From contig JAIXPD010000010.1 of assembly GCA_027486405.1 (NCBI GenBank), positions 62,001-126,000 on the forward strand: a DNA stretch of 64,000 nucleotides. The letters run 5' to 3'. This DNA comes from Azospirillum sp. Lineage in GTDB: Bacteria > Pseudomonadota > Alphaproteobacteria > Azospirillales > Azospirillaceae. The stretch's first letter is position 1; the number at the start of each line of letters is the position of its first letter. This document shows positions 18,002 to 26,116 of the stretch, in pieces. The notes under the pieces were generated by a model. That model was not told the DNA's origin. It was given only the letters and a program-made list of their open reading frames with translations, and did not search any database. A program made the position numbers and the translations under genes.

Positions 18002-19059
18002 CCGATCCGGCCCACGATCCAGCCCCCACCACCACGCCCCCCTCCGCCGCCTGGGTTCCACCCATGGAGTTCGCCGCCGAGGCCGCCCAACCGCTGGCGC
18101 TGGCGGAGGAACAGGCGTTGCTGTCGGCGGGCGCGCTCGTCCCCGCCGCAACCGAACCGGATGCGTCCGAGGATGATCCGACCCAACCCGCGCCAACACT
18201 CCCTGCGCAAGGGCGGGCCGTGCGCTGGTTGGTCGGCAGCGTGGTCGCGCTGCTGCTTCTGGGCGTCGGGTTGGACACCGCCGACACCCTGGCCCGCGCC
18301 TTCGCCGCCAGCGCGGCGCTGGGCATTCTGGTGGCGCTGCTGCTGACGGGGGCCGGGTTGGCGCTGGTGGCGCTGTTGGTGGGGGAATGGCGCGCCCTGC
18401 GCCGTTTGCGCGCCATCGAAACGCTGCGGCGGGACGCCGAACGGCTCACCCTCGGCCAACGGCACGGGACCGCCGGATCCTTTGCCGGGGCGTTGACGGC
18501 GCTCTACACCCCGCGCCCGGAATTGCAGGGGGCGTTGACCCGCCTGCGCGATCATGTCACCGACGCCCACGACGACGGCGAGATCGTGCGCCTTCTGGAT
18601 CAAGAACTGCTGACCCCCATCGACCGGATGGCGCACCAGCGGGTGTTGCTGGCCGCGCGGGACACGGCGGTGACGACGGCCCTCAGCCCGTCGGCGCTGC
18701 TGGATCTGACCGTGGTGCTGTGGCGGAACCTGAAGCTGGTCCGCGAGATCGCCGCCCTGTACGGCGCGCAGCCCGGCTACATCGGATCGGTGCGGCTGCT
18801 GCGGCGGATGCTGGCCAACCTCGCCGTCGCCGGGCTGACGGAAAGCGCCCATCATCTGGCGGTGGAGGCGTTGGGCGGGACCATCGTCGCCGCCATTTCG
18901 ACCCGCATGGGGCAGGGCGTCATCAACGGGCTGCTGACGGCGCGCGTCGGGCTGACGGCGATGCATCTGTGCCGACCCATCGCCTTCGGCCCCGACAACC
19001 GCCCCAGCCTGACCCGCATCCGCAAGGAGGTTCTGACCCTGCCCCAACAATTGCTGTGA
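17998..19059 (+). CDS. ycjF: YcjF-family membrane protein (DUF697)
   Basis: 353-residue inner-membrane protein partnered with YcjX. A proline-rich cytosolic N terminus (1-75) precedes two hydrophobic segments (about 78-94 and 100-124). A soluble region and a hydrophobic C-terminal DUF697-like part (LLDLTVVLWRNLKLVREIAALYG, split here, about 233-255) then lead to the end. It overlaps ycjX by four bases, so coupling is near certain. In E. coli the pair belongs to the psp/Cpx envelope-stress regulon; no psp genes are visible here, so that regulation cannot be assumed. Confidence 0.9.
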   Translation: MTDPAHDPAPTTTPPSAAWVPPMEFAAEAAQPLALAEEQALLSAGALVPAATEPDASEDDPTQPAPTLPAQGRAVRWLVGSVVALLLLGVGLDTADTLARAFAASAALGILVALLLTGAGLALVALLVGEWRALRRLRAIETLRRDAERLTLGQRHGTAGSFAGALTALYTPRPELQGALTRLRDHVTDAHDDGEIVRLLDQELLTPIDRMAHQRVLLAARDTAVTTALSPSALLDLTVVLWRNLKLVREIAALYGAQPGYIGSVRLLRRMLANLAVAGLTESAHHLAVEALGGTIVAAISTRMGQGVINGLLTARVGLTAMHLCRPIAFGPDNRPSLTRIRKEVLTLPQQLL

Positions 19060-19068
19060 CGCGCCGGT

Positions 19069-19593
19069 TCAGGCGCTGGTGGCCTCGCCCTGCGGGTTGC
19101 GCACGGTCCCGATCATGTGCAGGGAGCTTTGCAGCGTCAGCTTGTCCAACGCCTCCACCCGCAGGCTGGAGAAGATCTTGATGCGGCTTTCCAGCTCGAC
19201 ATAGGCGCGGCGGAAGGCGCGGCGGATCTTCTCCTCCGCCCCCTCGGCGGTGGACGGATCCTCAACCCCCCAATGGGCGGTCAGCGGCGCGCCGATGAAG
19301 GCCGGGCAGGTTTCGCCCGCCGCCTTGTCGCAGACGGTGAAGACGAAATCCAAGGGCGGGGAGCCGGGCATCGCGAACTCCTCCCAGCTTTTGGAGCGCA
19401 GGCCGTCGGTCTTGTAGTTGAAGGCTTCCAGCGTGGCCAGCGTGTGCGGGTTGATCTGCCCCGCCGGGTTGCTGCCCGCCGAATGGGCGATGAAACGCCC
19501 GGCCCCCCAGCGGCGCATCAGGCATTCCGCCATGATGCTGCGCGCTGAATTGTGGGTGCAGACGAACAGGACGTTGTAGATTTTGTCGGTCAT
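19069..19593 (-). CDS. arsC: Arsenate reductase / low-molecular-weight phosphatase fold
   Basis: 174-residue protein of the LMW-phosphatase/ArsC family. The P-loop VCTHNSARS carries the nucleophile Cys12 and Arg18. Cys88 and Cys96 in TVCDKAAGETCP match the redox relay of thioredoxin-linked arsenate reductases, and Asp112 in the EDP motif is the general acid. The Asn14 and WGVEDPS features favour ArsC over a tyrosine phosphatase. The C-terminal extension of about 35 residues after the catalytic fold is longer than usual. No arsR, arsB or acr3 is adjacent, so a full arsenic operon is not present here. Confidence 0.88.
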   Translation of the reverse strand: MTDKIYNVLFVCTHNSARSIMAECLMRRWGAGRFIAHSAGSNPAGQINPHTLATLEAFNYKTDGLRSKSWEEFAMPGSPPLDFVFTVCDKAAGETCPAFIGAPLTAHWGVEDPSTAEGAEEKIRRAFRRAYVELESRIKIFSSLRVEALDKLTLQSSLHMIGTVRNPQGEATSA

Positions 19594-19631
19594 GGCCCAT
19601 CCCCAGGATCAGGCCCGCCGCAAGCACCGGC

Positions 19632-19659
19632 GGGCGGGCGCATCCTGCCGCGCCCGCCC
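19632..19659. terminator. GC-rich hairpin between TPR gene and arsC
   Basis: GGGCGGGCGC (19632-19641) and GCGCCCGCCC (19650-19659) form a perfect 10-base stem with an 8-base loop. No U tract follows on the minus strand, so it may slow or process the transcript rather than terminate it. Confidence 0.4.
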
Positions 19660-19722
19660 GTCCCGGCTCAAATCAAGCTTTTGTGTCAGTCGCCGATTGG
19701 TCCGTCACCAGGCCGTTTGGCC

Positions 19723-21072
19723 TCAATCCAACATCGGATAGCCGGTTTCGATGCGGACCAGCGCGGCCAGCAGCGGCGCGCCGATGTCACGGCGCACGAA
19801 GTTGCTGGATTTTTCCGCCGCCCCGACCGCCGCCTGGAAGCTGCGCCGCCAACGGTCATCCCCGTACAGGATTTTTTCCGCCTTGGCCTTTTGCGCCAGC
19901 AGGCCGGGGCGGCGTCCGCCCGCGTCGTCGGTCAGCTTGCCCAGACGCTTCATCAGTTCGGTTGCCGTGGTGCTGTCGCCGCGCTTCAACGCCGCTTCGA
20001 TCAACTCGGCGTAGGCTTCGCCGCGCGTGTCGATGTCGGCCACCTGCTCGGCGTAGGACAGGGCCGGGCCGCCCTCCCCCCGCCGGGCCAGACGGCCCAA
20101 CACGGTGGGGATGGTCCAGGGGTTTTCATCCTGCACCGTCCGCAGCAGCGACAGCGCCAGAGTGGAATCGCCCATTTCCGCCGCCGCCACCGCCAATTCG
20201 GGCGGGCAGCAGTCGCCGCGCGTGTCCTTGAACTTGGAAAACTGGGTTTCGACCGCGTTCAGGAACAGGGTGCGGGCCTGCGCCTCCTTCCCGGCGCGCA
20301 GCAGGGTTTGCGCGACCAGCCCCAATTCCCAGGCGCAGCCATGCCCGGTGGCGTAGCTCTTGGCTTCCTCCGCCAGGGCATTGGTCAGGCCCAGATCGCC
20401 GCGCCAGGCGGCGGCCTTGGCGATGTCGGCCAGATTGTAGAGACGGGTGGAGCAATCGGCGATCTGTCGGGTGATGTCCAACGCCAGTTGGGTTTGGCCC
20501 ATCAGGGTCAGCGCGCGGGCCACGAACAGATCCTGCCCGGCGCTGTCGGTCACGCCGCCGCGCCGCACCGCGCTGACGAAGGGGGCGACGATCTCCTTGG
20601 CCCGCCCGGAATCGCCGATCTGGTGATAGGCGACGGCCAGCGACAACCAATCCCAGCGGGCGGCGGAAATCGGCGTTTCCACCGGCGGCAGCATTTCACC
20701 GATCCGGTGCAGGAAACACAGGCTGGTCAGCGGCTCGTTGCAGACCATGGCGCGGATGCGGGCGCGGAAATCGTAAAAATCAAAATCGCCGACAAACTGA
20801 TTGGTGACGAGTTGCACCGCCAAGGCGCTGTCCGGGTATTTGGCCACGATGTCGGCGAACAGCCTGTCAGCTTCCTTCAGCAGCCGCGCCTCTTCCGCCA
20901 CATCCAGGCTGTTGTCCGCCTGCTTGATGAGTTGCAGCGCCTGGATGAACATCCGGTTGGCCAGGCCGGACTCCTGCGGCCACGCGCCACCGGTCGCCGC
21001 CAGAACCAGAAGGGCGACGGCGACCAGACAACGCCCCAAACGCAGAGGCAGACGGGCAAAGGCGGAAGCCAT
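19723..21072 (-). CDS. Exported TPR-like repeat protein
   Basis: 449 residues with a Sec signal peptide (basic start, hydrophobic core LVAVALLVLAATGGA, cleavage near WPQ-ES) and then a helical repeat array. A TPR-like stretch LKEADRLFADIVAKYPDS near 65-82 resembles proteins of cell-division/outer-membrane assembly, and repeats of the A-x-x-x-x-A-A type continue to the end. Several cysteines (MVCNEP, SLCFLH, DCST, HGCAW, DCCPP) could form periplasmic disulfides. No catalytic motif. It is followed by arsC and preceded on the same strand by a BON lipoprotein, so an envelope role is plausible, but the specific function is unknown. Confidence 0.8.
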   Translation of the reverse strand: MASAFARLPLRLGRCLVAVALLVLAATGGAWPQESGLANRMFIQALQLIKQADNSLDVAEEARLLKEADRLFADIVAKYPDSALAVQLVTNQFVGDFDFYDFRARIRAMVCNEPLTSLCFLHRIGEMLPPVETPISAARWDWLSLAVAYHQIGDSGRAKEIVAPFVSAVRRGGVTDSAGQDLFVARALTLMGQTQLALDITRQIADCSTRLYNLADIAKAAAWRGDLGLTNALAEEAKSYATGHGCAWELGLVAQTLLRAGKEAQARTLFLNAVETQFSKFKDTRGDCCPPELAVAAAEMGDSTLALSLLRTVQDENPWTIPTVLGRLARRGEGGPALSYAEQVADIDTRGEAYAELIEAALKRGDSTTATELMKRLGKLTDDAGGRRPGLLAQKAKAEKILYGDDRWRRSFQAAVGAAEKSSNFVRRDIGAPLLAALVRIETGYPMLD

Positions 21073-21090
21073 GGCAGTGCGGTTTCAATC

Positions 21091-21684
21091 TTACAGGCTG
21101 GAGATGATGCGGACATAGTTGACGACGCGCTGCACATTCGGAACGGACCGCGCGTGCTGGATCACCCGATCCAACTCCGGCTGTCCGGTGGCCGTGCCCA
21201 TCAGGTACACCACGCCATCCACCGTATCGATGCTGTAATTCTGGCTGCGGATGTCGAGGTCGATGGTCAGCTTTGTCCGCAGTTGCGTGGTGATCCACGT
21301 GTCGGTCGCGCTGTCGACGATGCCACCGCCGGTGTCGACCAGGATTTCATTGATGACCTCCTTGACGCCCTCCGCCTGCCAGGCCAACCGGATCAGATCC
21401 TGGCGGGTCTGTTCGTTGGGCGACCGACCGGTCAACAGCACCCGGCCATGGTCCACCGTCAGATTGACGCCCGATGACAAACCGACGGAGTGCTGGAACC
21501 ACAGATGGTTGATGGTGGCACGGATTTCGGTGTCGGTGGCGAAGCCCTTCAGCCCGCGATGCTCCGACGCCGCCACAGCGGCCCCGCCAACCCCGCCGAT
21601 CACCAGCGGGGTGCAGCCCGCAAGCGGACCAGCCGCCAGCATCGCCACCCCGGCCAGCGCCGCAAAACGCCTGAAAGCCGCCAC
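21091..21684 (-). CDS. BON-domain outer-membrane lipoprotein
   Basis: 197-residue lipoprotein. The signal peptide ends in a lipobox LAGC, so the mature protein starts at a lipidated cysteine followed by TPLVIGG. Two BON domains follow (about 55-120 and 130-197); the first contains VNLTVDHGRVLLTGR and the second SQNYSIDTVDGVVYLMG. This plan matches DolP (YraP) and related envelope-integrity lipoproteins. The start is the GTG at 21684 with GGGGAGGGG upstream, which puts the signal peptide in the right place; an ATG at 21810 would add 42 unlikely residues. Its stop is 18 bases before the TPR gene start. Confidence 0.87.
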   Translation of the reverse strand: MAAFRRFAALAGVAMLAAGPLAGCTPLVIGGVGGAAVAASEHRGLKGFATDTEIRATINHLWFQHSVGLSSGVNLTVDHGRVLLTGRSPNEQTRQDLIRLAWQAEGVKEVINEILVDTGGGIVDSATDTWITTQLRTKLTIDLDIRSQNYSIDTVDGVVYLMGTATGQPELDRVIQHARSVPNVQRVVNYVRIISSL

Positions 21685-21882
21685 AGTCGCCCCTCCCCTG
21701 CCCGGTCCCCCGCCGGTCGGCCCCGCGCCCTGGCAAAGAGGCGGGCGGCGGGAAAAAGTCACGCCCTGGAAAGCTTGGCAATGGGGAATCGGTGATGACT
21801 TCCGGGGCATTGTCGATTTCTCCTCGGGTGATGCACGGATGTTGCAGTTGCTGCGCCTGCGAACGGATGATGGCCGGTGATT

Positions 21883-21927
21883 CAGGCAAATTGACGTCAG
21901 GCGAATTGACGTCAGGCGAATTGACGG
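21883..21927. repeat. 15-base tandem repeat, three copies, over a stop codon
   Basis: Three consecutive copies of CAGGC(A/G)AATTGACG(T/G), at 21883-21897, 21898-21912 and 21913-21927. The last copy encodes the C-terminal RQFA of the amidase, and its stop codon spans copies two and three. The unit is five codons, so the next copy also encodes a stop in the same frame. Confidence 0.85.
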
Positions 21928-22748
21928 TGGGACAGGACGGCGGCGATTTCCCGCGCCAACACCCGGGCGATCCGGCGGCGCGCGTCGGGCGTGCGCAAAA
22001 GCTCTTCGTCCTGGGGGTTGGACAGAAAGCCCGTCTCCACCAACAGGGATGGCACGTCCGGTGCCTTCAGCACCGCGAAATTGGCCGAGCGCATCGGGTT
22101 GTCCAGCAGACGCAAATCCTTGCCCGCCCCCCGGACCAACGTTTGCTTCGCGACCAGCGAGGCGTTGCGGGTGTGCCGGGCGGTCAGGTCGCGCAGGATG
22201 TCCTTGACCACCTGCCGTCCGGGGCGGCTGTCCCGCCCACCAAAGCGATCCGCCCGATTCTCTTGTTGGGCCAGCCGCGAGGCAAAACCGTCCGACGCCC
22301 GGGTCGACAGGGTGTAGGCGGACAAGCCACGGGCCGCTGCGGTGGGGGCGCTGTCGGCGTGAATGGACACGAACAGGTCGGCCCCAGCCTTGCGGGCAAC
22401 ATCCACACGCTCATCCAGCGCCAGGAACCGGTCGCCGTTGCGGGTCAGGCGGGCGGTGACACGATGGCGGTCCGCCAGCACACGGGCGACCTCGCGCGCG
22501 ATGTCGAGGGTGACGTCCTTCTCCTGGGTGCCGTGCAGCCCGATGGCCCCCGGATCAGCCCCGCCATGACCGGGATCCAGCATGACCAGCCGGGCGCGCG
22601 ACCGATTGGCCGGGCGGGACGATGGCTTGGCCGCCGATGGGGCCTCCGCCTTGCGGGCGTCGGCCGCCAAGACAAGGGAGGGCGACGCCATCAACCGCAG
22701 CGTCACGGGCGCGCCCAAGGCCAGTGTCAGCAGCCGTCTGCGGTCCAT
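21912..22748 (-). CDS. N-acetylmuramoyl-L-alanine amidase (Amidase_3)
   Basis: Exported zinc enzyme that cuts the bond between muramic acid and the stem peptide of peptidoglycan (AmiA/B/C type). 278 residues. An N-terminal signal begins MDRRRLLTLALGAP, with a twin-arginine-like start as in AmiA and AmiC. The catalytic domain has LDPGHGGADPGA (His61), Glu76 in HGTQEKD, His130 in SIHADS and the catalytic Glu238 in LVETGFLSNP. There is no AMIN targeting domain and no SPOR or LysM repeat, so localisation must come from another factor. The linker 30-52 is Ala/Lys/Arg-rich. Its stop codon lies in a 15-base tandem repeat. Confidence 0.94.
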   Translation of the reverse strand: MDRRRLLTLALGAPVTLRLMASPSLVLAADARKAEAPSAAKPSSRPANRSRARLVMLDPGHGGADPGAIGLHGTQEKDVTLDIAREVARVLADRHRVTARLTRNGDRFLALDERVDVARKAGADLFVSIHADSAPTAAARGLSAYTLSTRASDGFASRLAQQENRADRFGGRDSRPGRQVVKDILRDLTARHTRNASLVAKQTLVRGAGKDLRLLDNPMRSANFAVLKAPDVPSLLVETGFLSNPQDEELLRTPDARRRIARVLAREIAAVLSHRQFA

Positions 22749-22989
22749 TCGTCAAACACCGTTCTGGATCGGAGCCATCGGAAGCCCACGCAACCAACGT
22801 CCATATTTTGTTAACCAATGGGGAGCCATCGAACTCTTGTCAAGAGCCGCAAGACAGACCCGAACGAATATTAACCCTTCATCAATGAAGGAGTTGCGAA
22901 CATCCTGGACGGCCCCAATCAGGGGAAACCATTGCTTGAAGATGCCGACAAAAAAGACTAACGTTTACCCATCAGCACAGGAGGTGCCG

Positions 22990-23157
22990 ATGTTGAGGAA
23001 AGCTTTGTTCAACATCATCCGGCAGGAGCAGCGCGAGGTCGAAGACGAGTTGGAGCGTGAAGAACGCCGCCCGGCTCCAGACGTCGGCCGCCTTGTTGGG
23101 TTGCGCCAAGAAATGACCAGCCTGCGCCGTGAATTGGAGCATTATCAGGACGTGTGA
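22990..23157 (+). CDS. 55-residue charged coiled-coil protein
   Basis: Small gene with a strong AGGAGG (CAGGAGGTGCCG) before the ATG. The product is extremely charged and helical (RQEQREVEDELEREERRPAP, then LRQEMTSLRRELEHYQD), with two helices separated by a PAPDVGRL turn, so probably a helical hairpin. The layout recalls DUF465/YdcH small proteins, but I cannot confirm membership. It has its own 240-base upstream region with a palindrome (CCTTCAT-CA-ATGAAGG, 22876-22891) and a terminator behind it, so it is likely monocistronic. Confidence 0.75.
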   Translation: MLRKALFNIIRQEQREVEDELEREERRPAPDVGRLVGLRQEMTSLRRELEHYQDV

Positions 23158-23242
23158 CCGCCCGATCGGTTCGTGCCCCCTCCATGGACCCGATGGACAT
23201 CAATGCGCGTCCCCAACGCATTGGCAAAGGACACTGTGATTG

Positions 23243-23280
23243 ACCCCTTCCACCAACCCGGCGGGAGGGGTTTTGTTTTT
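23243..23280 (+). terminator. Rho-independent terminator after small coiled-coil gene
   Basis: ACCCCTTCC pairs with GGGAGGGGT, followed by TTTTGTTTTT (23271-23280). The stem is short and imperfect, but the U tract is strong for this GC-rich genome. Confidence 0.6.
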
Positions 23281-23296
23281 GGCCTCCGGCGCGGTG

Positions 23297-23338
23297 ATTT
23301 ACGCACGGGAATTTACGCACGGGAATTTACGCCCGAGA
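23297..23338. repeat. 14-base tandem repeat
   Basis: ATTTACGCACGGGA occurs twice in tandem (23297-23324), with a degenerate third copy (ATTTACGCCCGAGA). It is noncoding and lies just downstream of the terminator and of the convergent gene at 23373. Confidence 0.75.
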
Positions 23339-23372
23339 TTTCCGTCCGACGGCTCCCCGCACACCCCCGCGC

Positions 23373-23759
23373 TCAGCTCAGCTTGACATAACCGCGTTCG
23401 ATCACGCGTTCGGCCGCTTCATAGACGGCCTTCATCTCCTCATAGGCGGCGCGCAGACGGGCCAGTTCCGCCACGGCGGCGGGGCTGGGGTGGCGGGTTT
23501 CCGCCATCGTGATGCCCGTGCGGATGTAATCAGCGCGCAGTTCCGCCACCCGGACCGCCATGCGCAACAGCGAGTCGCGGTTCAGGCCGGGCAGTTCGCG
23601 CCCGATGACCTCGCAATTGGCCTCCAGAATCGCGGCATCCATGTTTTCCATGAAATGCCGGATGCGGTGGCGCGCGCCGCTTTCCGACGCTTCCGGCGTC
23701 ATCAGCTTGTCCACCTTGCCCTTGACGAATTCGCCGATGATCTTGCCGCCCGTGGTCAT
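23373..23759 (-). CDS. Uncharacterised helical protein, 128 residues
   Basis: I do not recognise this family. The ATG at 23759 has GGAGCG about six bases upstream; a longer frame to 23906 is improbable. The protein looks all-helical and soluble: a basic start GKIIGEFVKGKVDKLM, two central helices including IRHFMENMDAAILEANCEV and LRMAVRVAELRADYI, and a C-terminal helix ELARLRAAYEEMKAVYEAAERV. One cysteine, no signal or membrane segment. It is divergent from purU across about 190 bases. It could be an adaptor or small scaffold; nothing in the sequence decides. Confidence 0.7.
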   Translation of the reverse strand: MTTGGKIIGEFVKGKVDKLMTPEASESGARHRIRHFMENMDAAILEANCEVIGRELPGLNRDSLLRMAVRVAELRADYIRTGITMAETRHPSPAAVAELARLRAAYEEMKAVYEAAERVIERGYVKLS

Positions 23760-23947
23760 GCCGCGCTCCGTCGCCGATCGTTGGCCATGCGGCCATTGTG
23801 GCATCGTCACGGTTTGGATTCCAGCGGATGCGTGCGTCCCATCCCCGGCGCAACTCGGCCTTTTGCATCGAGCGGGTGCACGCGCGCCGCAATCCGTGCT
23901 ACGCAATCCCCCCGTTTTGTGATGCCCGATGTGATGGTAGACCCGCG

Positions 23948-24814
23948 ATGTCCGAGACCAGTTCCGATTACATCCTGACCATTTCCTGCCCCGACGCGGT
24001 CGGCATCGTCTATGCGGTGTCCGGTTTTCTGGCGGATCGAAGCTGCAACATCATCGACAGTGCCCAGTTCGGCGACCGGGTGTCGGGCCTGTTCTTCCTG
24101 CGCATCCATTTCTCGGCGGGTGTCGGCGGCCCATCGCAAGCGACGCTGAAGACGGATTTCGCCGCCCAGGTGGCCGAACGCTTCGCGATGACCTGGAACC
24201 TGCACGACGCGGGCCGCCGCCAGCGGGTGCTGATCATGGTGTCGAAGTTCGGGCATTGCCTGAACGATCTGCTGTACCGCTACCGCACCGGCTATCTGCC
24301 CATCGAAATCCCGGCGATCGTATCCAACCACCGGGACTTCTATCAATTGGCGGCGTGGCACAACATCCCCTTCCACCATCTGCCGGTCGCCCCCGACAAC
24401 AAGGCCCAGCAAGAGGAACGGTTGCTGGAGATCGTGGAAAGCGAAAAGATCGATCTGGTGGTGCTGGCCCGTTACATGCAGGTGCTGTCCGGCAAACTGT
24501 GCGAGCGGATGGCCGGGCGGGTCATCAACATCCACCATTCCTTCCTGCCCAGCTTCAAGGGGGCCAAGCCCTATCACCAGGCCCACGCGCGCGGGGTGAA
24601 GCTGATCGGGGCGACGGCGCACTACGTCACCTCCAACCTGGACGAAGGCCCGATCATCGAGCAGGAGGCCGAACGCGTCGACCACACGATGACGCCCGAC
24701 GATCTGGTGGCCATCGGCCGCGACATCGAAAACGTCGTTCTGGCCCGCGCCGTTCGCTACCATGTTGAACACCGCGTGCTGTTGAACGGCAACAAGACGG
24801 TGGTCTTCCGTTGA
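23948..24814 (+). CDS. purU: Formyltetrahydrofolate deformylase
   Basis: Hydrolyses 10-formyl-THF to THF and formate, balancing one-carbon pools. 288 residues. An N-terminal ACT domain (about 8-85, starting YILTISCPDAVGIVYAVSGF) is followed by a formyltransferase-fold domain. The catalytic region shows INIHHSFLPSFKGAKPYHQA and GATAHYVTSNLDEGPIIEQ, with the family Asn-His-Asp set, and LVVLARYMQVLS just before. The length matches E. coli PurU (280). The start has no strong Shine-Dalgarno, but the ACT domain begins immediately. Stands alone. Confidence 0.96.
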   Translation: MSETSSDYILTISCPDAVGIVYAVSGFLADRSCNIIDSAQFGDRVSGLFFLRIHFSAGVGGPSQATLKTDFAAQVAERFAMTWNLHDAGRRQRVLIMVSKFGHCLNDLLYRYRTGYLPIEIPAIVSNHRDFYQLAAWHNIPFHHLPVAPDNKAQQEERLLEIVESEKIDLVVLARYMQVLSGKLCERMAGRVINIHHSFLPSFKGAKPYHQAHARGVKLIGATAHYVTSNLDEGPIIEQEAERVDHTMTPDDLVAIGRDIENVVLARAVRYHVEHRVLLNGNKTVVFR

Positions 24815-25039
24815 CCATCAGGTGGGGTTAAATGCGGAAGCGCGCAGCCGCAGGTCGGCGCTTCCACAACCCACAGCGCCCGCCGCAACAATCCATCACG
24901 CCAGCGCAAGATTTCGTCAGCTTGCCTGCTGAATGTTTCAAGTTGGTCACAAGACCGGACGAAGCAGCGCGGGGTGGATTGTTTGTTGATGGGGCAAACA
25001 GCAACAGAACTTTAACCATTCCGAAAGACTTCACAGACT

Positions 25040-25139
25040 ACTCTGATACCGCCCTCCCGGTTATGGCTGTGCGAGGGCGAGGCGAGTGTTCCCGATCCTC
25101 AAACGCGCCGACACCTCCCCCGGGTCGGCGCGTTTTTTC
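25040..25139 (+). ncRNA. Candidate small RNA with two hairpins
   Basis: The 457-base gap between purU and the next gene contains no convincing reading frame but does contain an ordered RNA-like layout. A hairpin CGCCCTC/GAGGGCG (25050-25056 with 25073-25079) is followed by about 20 unpaired bases and a strong 12-base-stem terminator ending in six U. A weak promoter (TTTAACC near 25012, TACTCT/GATACC near 25037-25049) could lie upstream. This is the layout of a trans-acting sRNA, but it could also be the tail of a longer transcript. Boundaries are approximate. The rest of the gap (24815-25040, 25140-25271) shows nothing else I can name. Confidence 0.45.
25101..25139 (+). terminator. Strong rho-independent terminator
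   Basis: AAACGCGCCGAC (25101-25112) is perfectly complementary to GTCGGCGCGTTT (25124-25135), with a TTTTTT run at 25133-25138. No gene ends within 280 bases upstream on this strand, which is why a small RNA is suspected. Confidence 0.85.
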
Positions 25140-25271
25140 TGCCCGGTCTCATACACGGCCTTGCATGTCGCTTAATCGGAAGTTAATGACAGCACGGCAA
25201 AGTGGGTGCTGGCGTTTGGGCTGCGGCAATTTGCGGCGTTCTTGTCGGTTTCATCGGGTTCGGATTGGCGC

Positions 25272-25805
25272 ATGGAAGACCAAAAGTATGATCTGTCCGT
25301 GACCGACGGCGTTCCGCCGGACGAATTGGCCGATTATGAGGTTTGGCGCGCCCGCGTGCAGGGCACCAACATTTCCGAAAAGACCCTGTTGGCCACCGAC
25401 TATCTCAATCACTTCAACGAAATCGTGATGCTGATCGAGATGATCCCCGACATGCCGGACATGTTGGAGGAATGCCAGATCTGGCAACCCAAAACCTACG
25501 CCGAGCATTTCCAGGACAGCGGCTTTTCCGACAAGCTGCTGGCGATCGAAGCCTACCGCCATGTGCCGTCGAAGTTCCGCCTTCCGTTCGAGGACACGAT
25601 CACCCAGGCCCATCAGGTGATCGCCCGGACACTGGAGCGAGTCGCCACCGACATCCAGGGGGGCGACCCGGGCAAGCTGCGCGCGGATTGCCAAACCTCC
25701 GTCGCCATGATCCACCGCATCATCCAGGTGGCCAACGGCATCATCCATGGGGCCGCGCACGTCATGGAACAGGGCGAGATCGACCTGTATCTGCGCGAAG
25801 CCTGA
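25272..25805 (+). CDS. Uncharacterised helical protein, 177 residues
   Basis: I do not recognise this family. The soluble, acidic, mostly helical protein begins MEDQKYDLSVTDG, contains TLLATDYLNHFNEIVMLIEM (about 47-66), a Met/Pro-rich IPDMPDMLEECQIWQPKTY segment and C-terminal helices including MIHRIIQVANGIIHGAAHVME. The last part has the look of a four-helix bundle. No signal peptide, membrane segment or metal site. The ATG at 25272 is preferred over upstream in-frame codons because the conserved-looking start follows it at once. It lies downstream of the terminator at 25139, so it must have its own promoter. Confidence 0.75.
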   Translation: MEDQKYDLSVTDGVPPDELADYEVWRARVQGTNISEKTLLATDYLNHFNEIVMLIEMIPDMPDMLEECQIWQPKTYAEHFQDSGFSDKLLAIEAYRHVPSKFRLPFEDTITQAHQVIARTLERVATDIQGGDPGKLRADCQTSVAMIHRIIQVANGIIHGAAHVMEQGEIDLYLREA

Positions 25806-25992
25806 CCGACGCGGGCCGTCCCCTTCCGTTGCTCAGCACCATTCCGGTGCCCCGTCAAAAACGGCGATTGATGGTGCACCCACCATTCCTTCGTTGCATG
25901 GCTCTCCGACCCGGCACGGCACTATAGTCGTAAGCCTAAAAATGACGGCGGTGTGTGCGCACACCGACCGCAGGGGGAGTTGGAGCATATCC

Positions 25993-26112
25993 ATGACGGC
26001 AAGCGCCTTTGCGGCGGCCCGCGTCCGGGCTGCGCAGGATGAATCCTTGTGTCGGTGTCGCCCGACCGTCCGCCCCGTTGTCCCGGCCCGCGCGCCGGCG
26101 GGGGGGCGGTGA
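25993..26112 (+). CDS. 39-codon upstream leader ORF (tentative)
   Basis: An ATG at 25993 preceded by AGGGGGAGTTGGAG opens a 39-codon frame rich in Ala and Arg (one CRC motif) that stops at 26112, four bases before the ATG of the CoA ligase. Its Shine-Dalgarno is better than that of the ligase, so it could be a leader peptide coupling translation, or simply chance. The rest of the 310-base gap (25806-25992) shows only a TATAGT at 25923 that could be a -10. Confidence 0.3.
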   Translation: MTASAFAAARVRAAQDESLCRCRPTVRPVVPARAPAGGR

Positions 26113-26116
26113 GCGC

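Noticed and set aside
13855-18199. Long open frames antisense to or overlapping copA and ycjX
   Set aside because: High GC leaves few stops in other frames; both strands' real genes here have clear family motifs, so these are shadows.
19069-19593. Arsenic resistance operon
   Set aside because: Only arsC-like is present; there is no arsR, arsB/acr3 or arsH, so an operon cannot be claimed.
25028-25038. Second Crp site (ACTTCACAGAC matches the right half of the site at 5379)
   Set aside because: The left half-site is missing, so there is no dyad; half-matches occur by chance.
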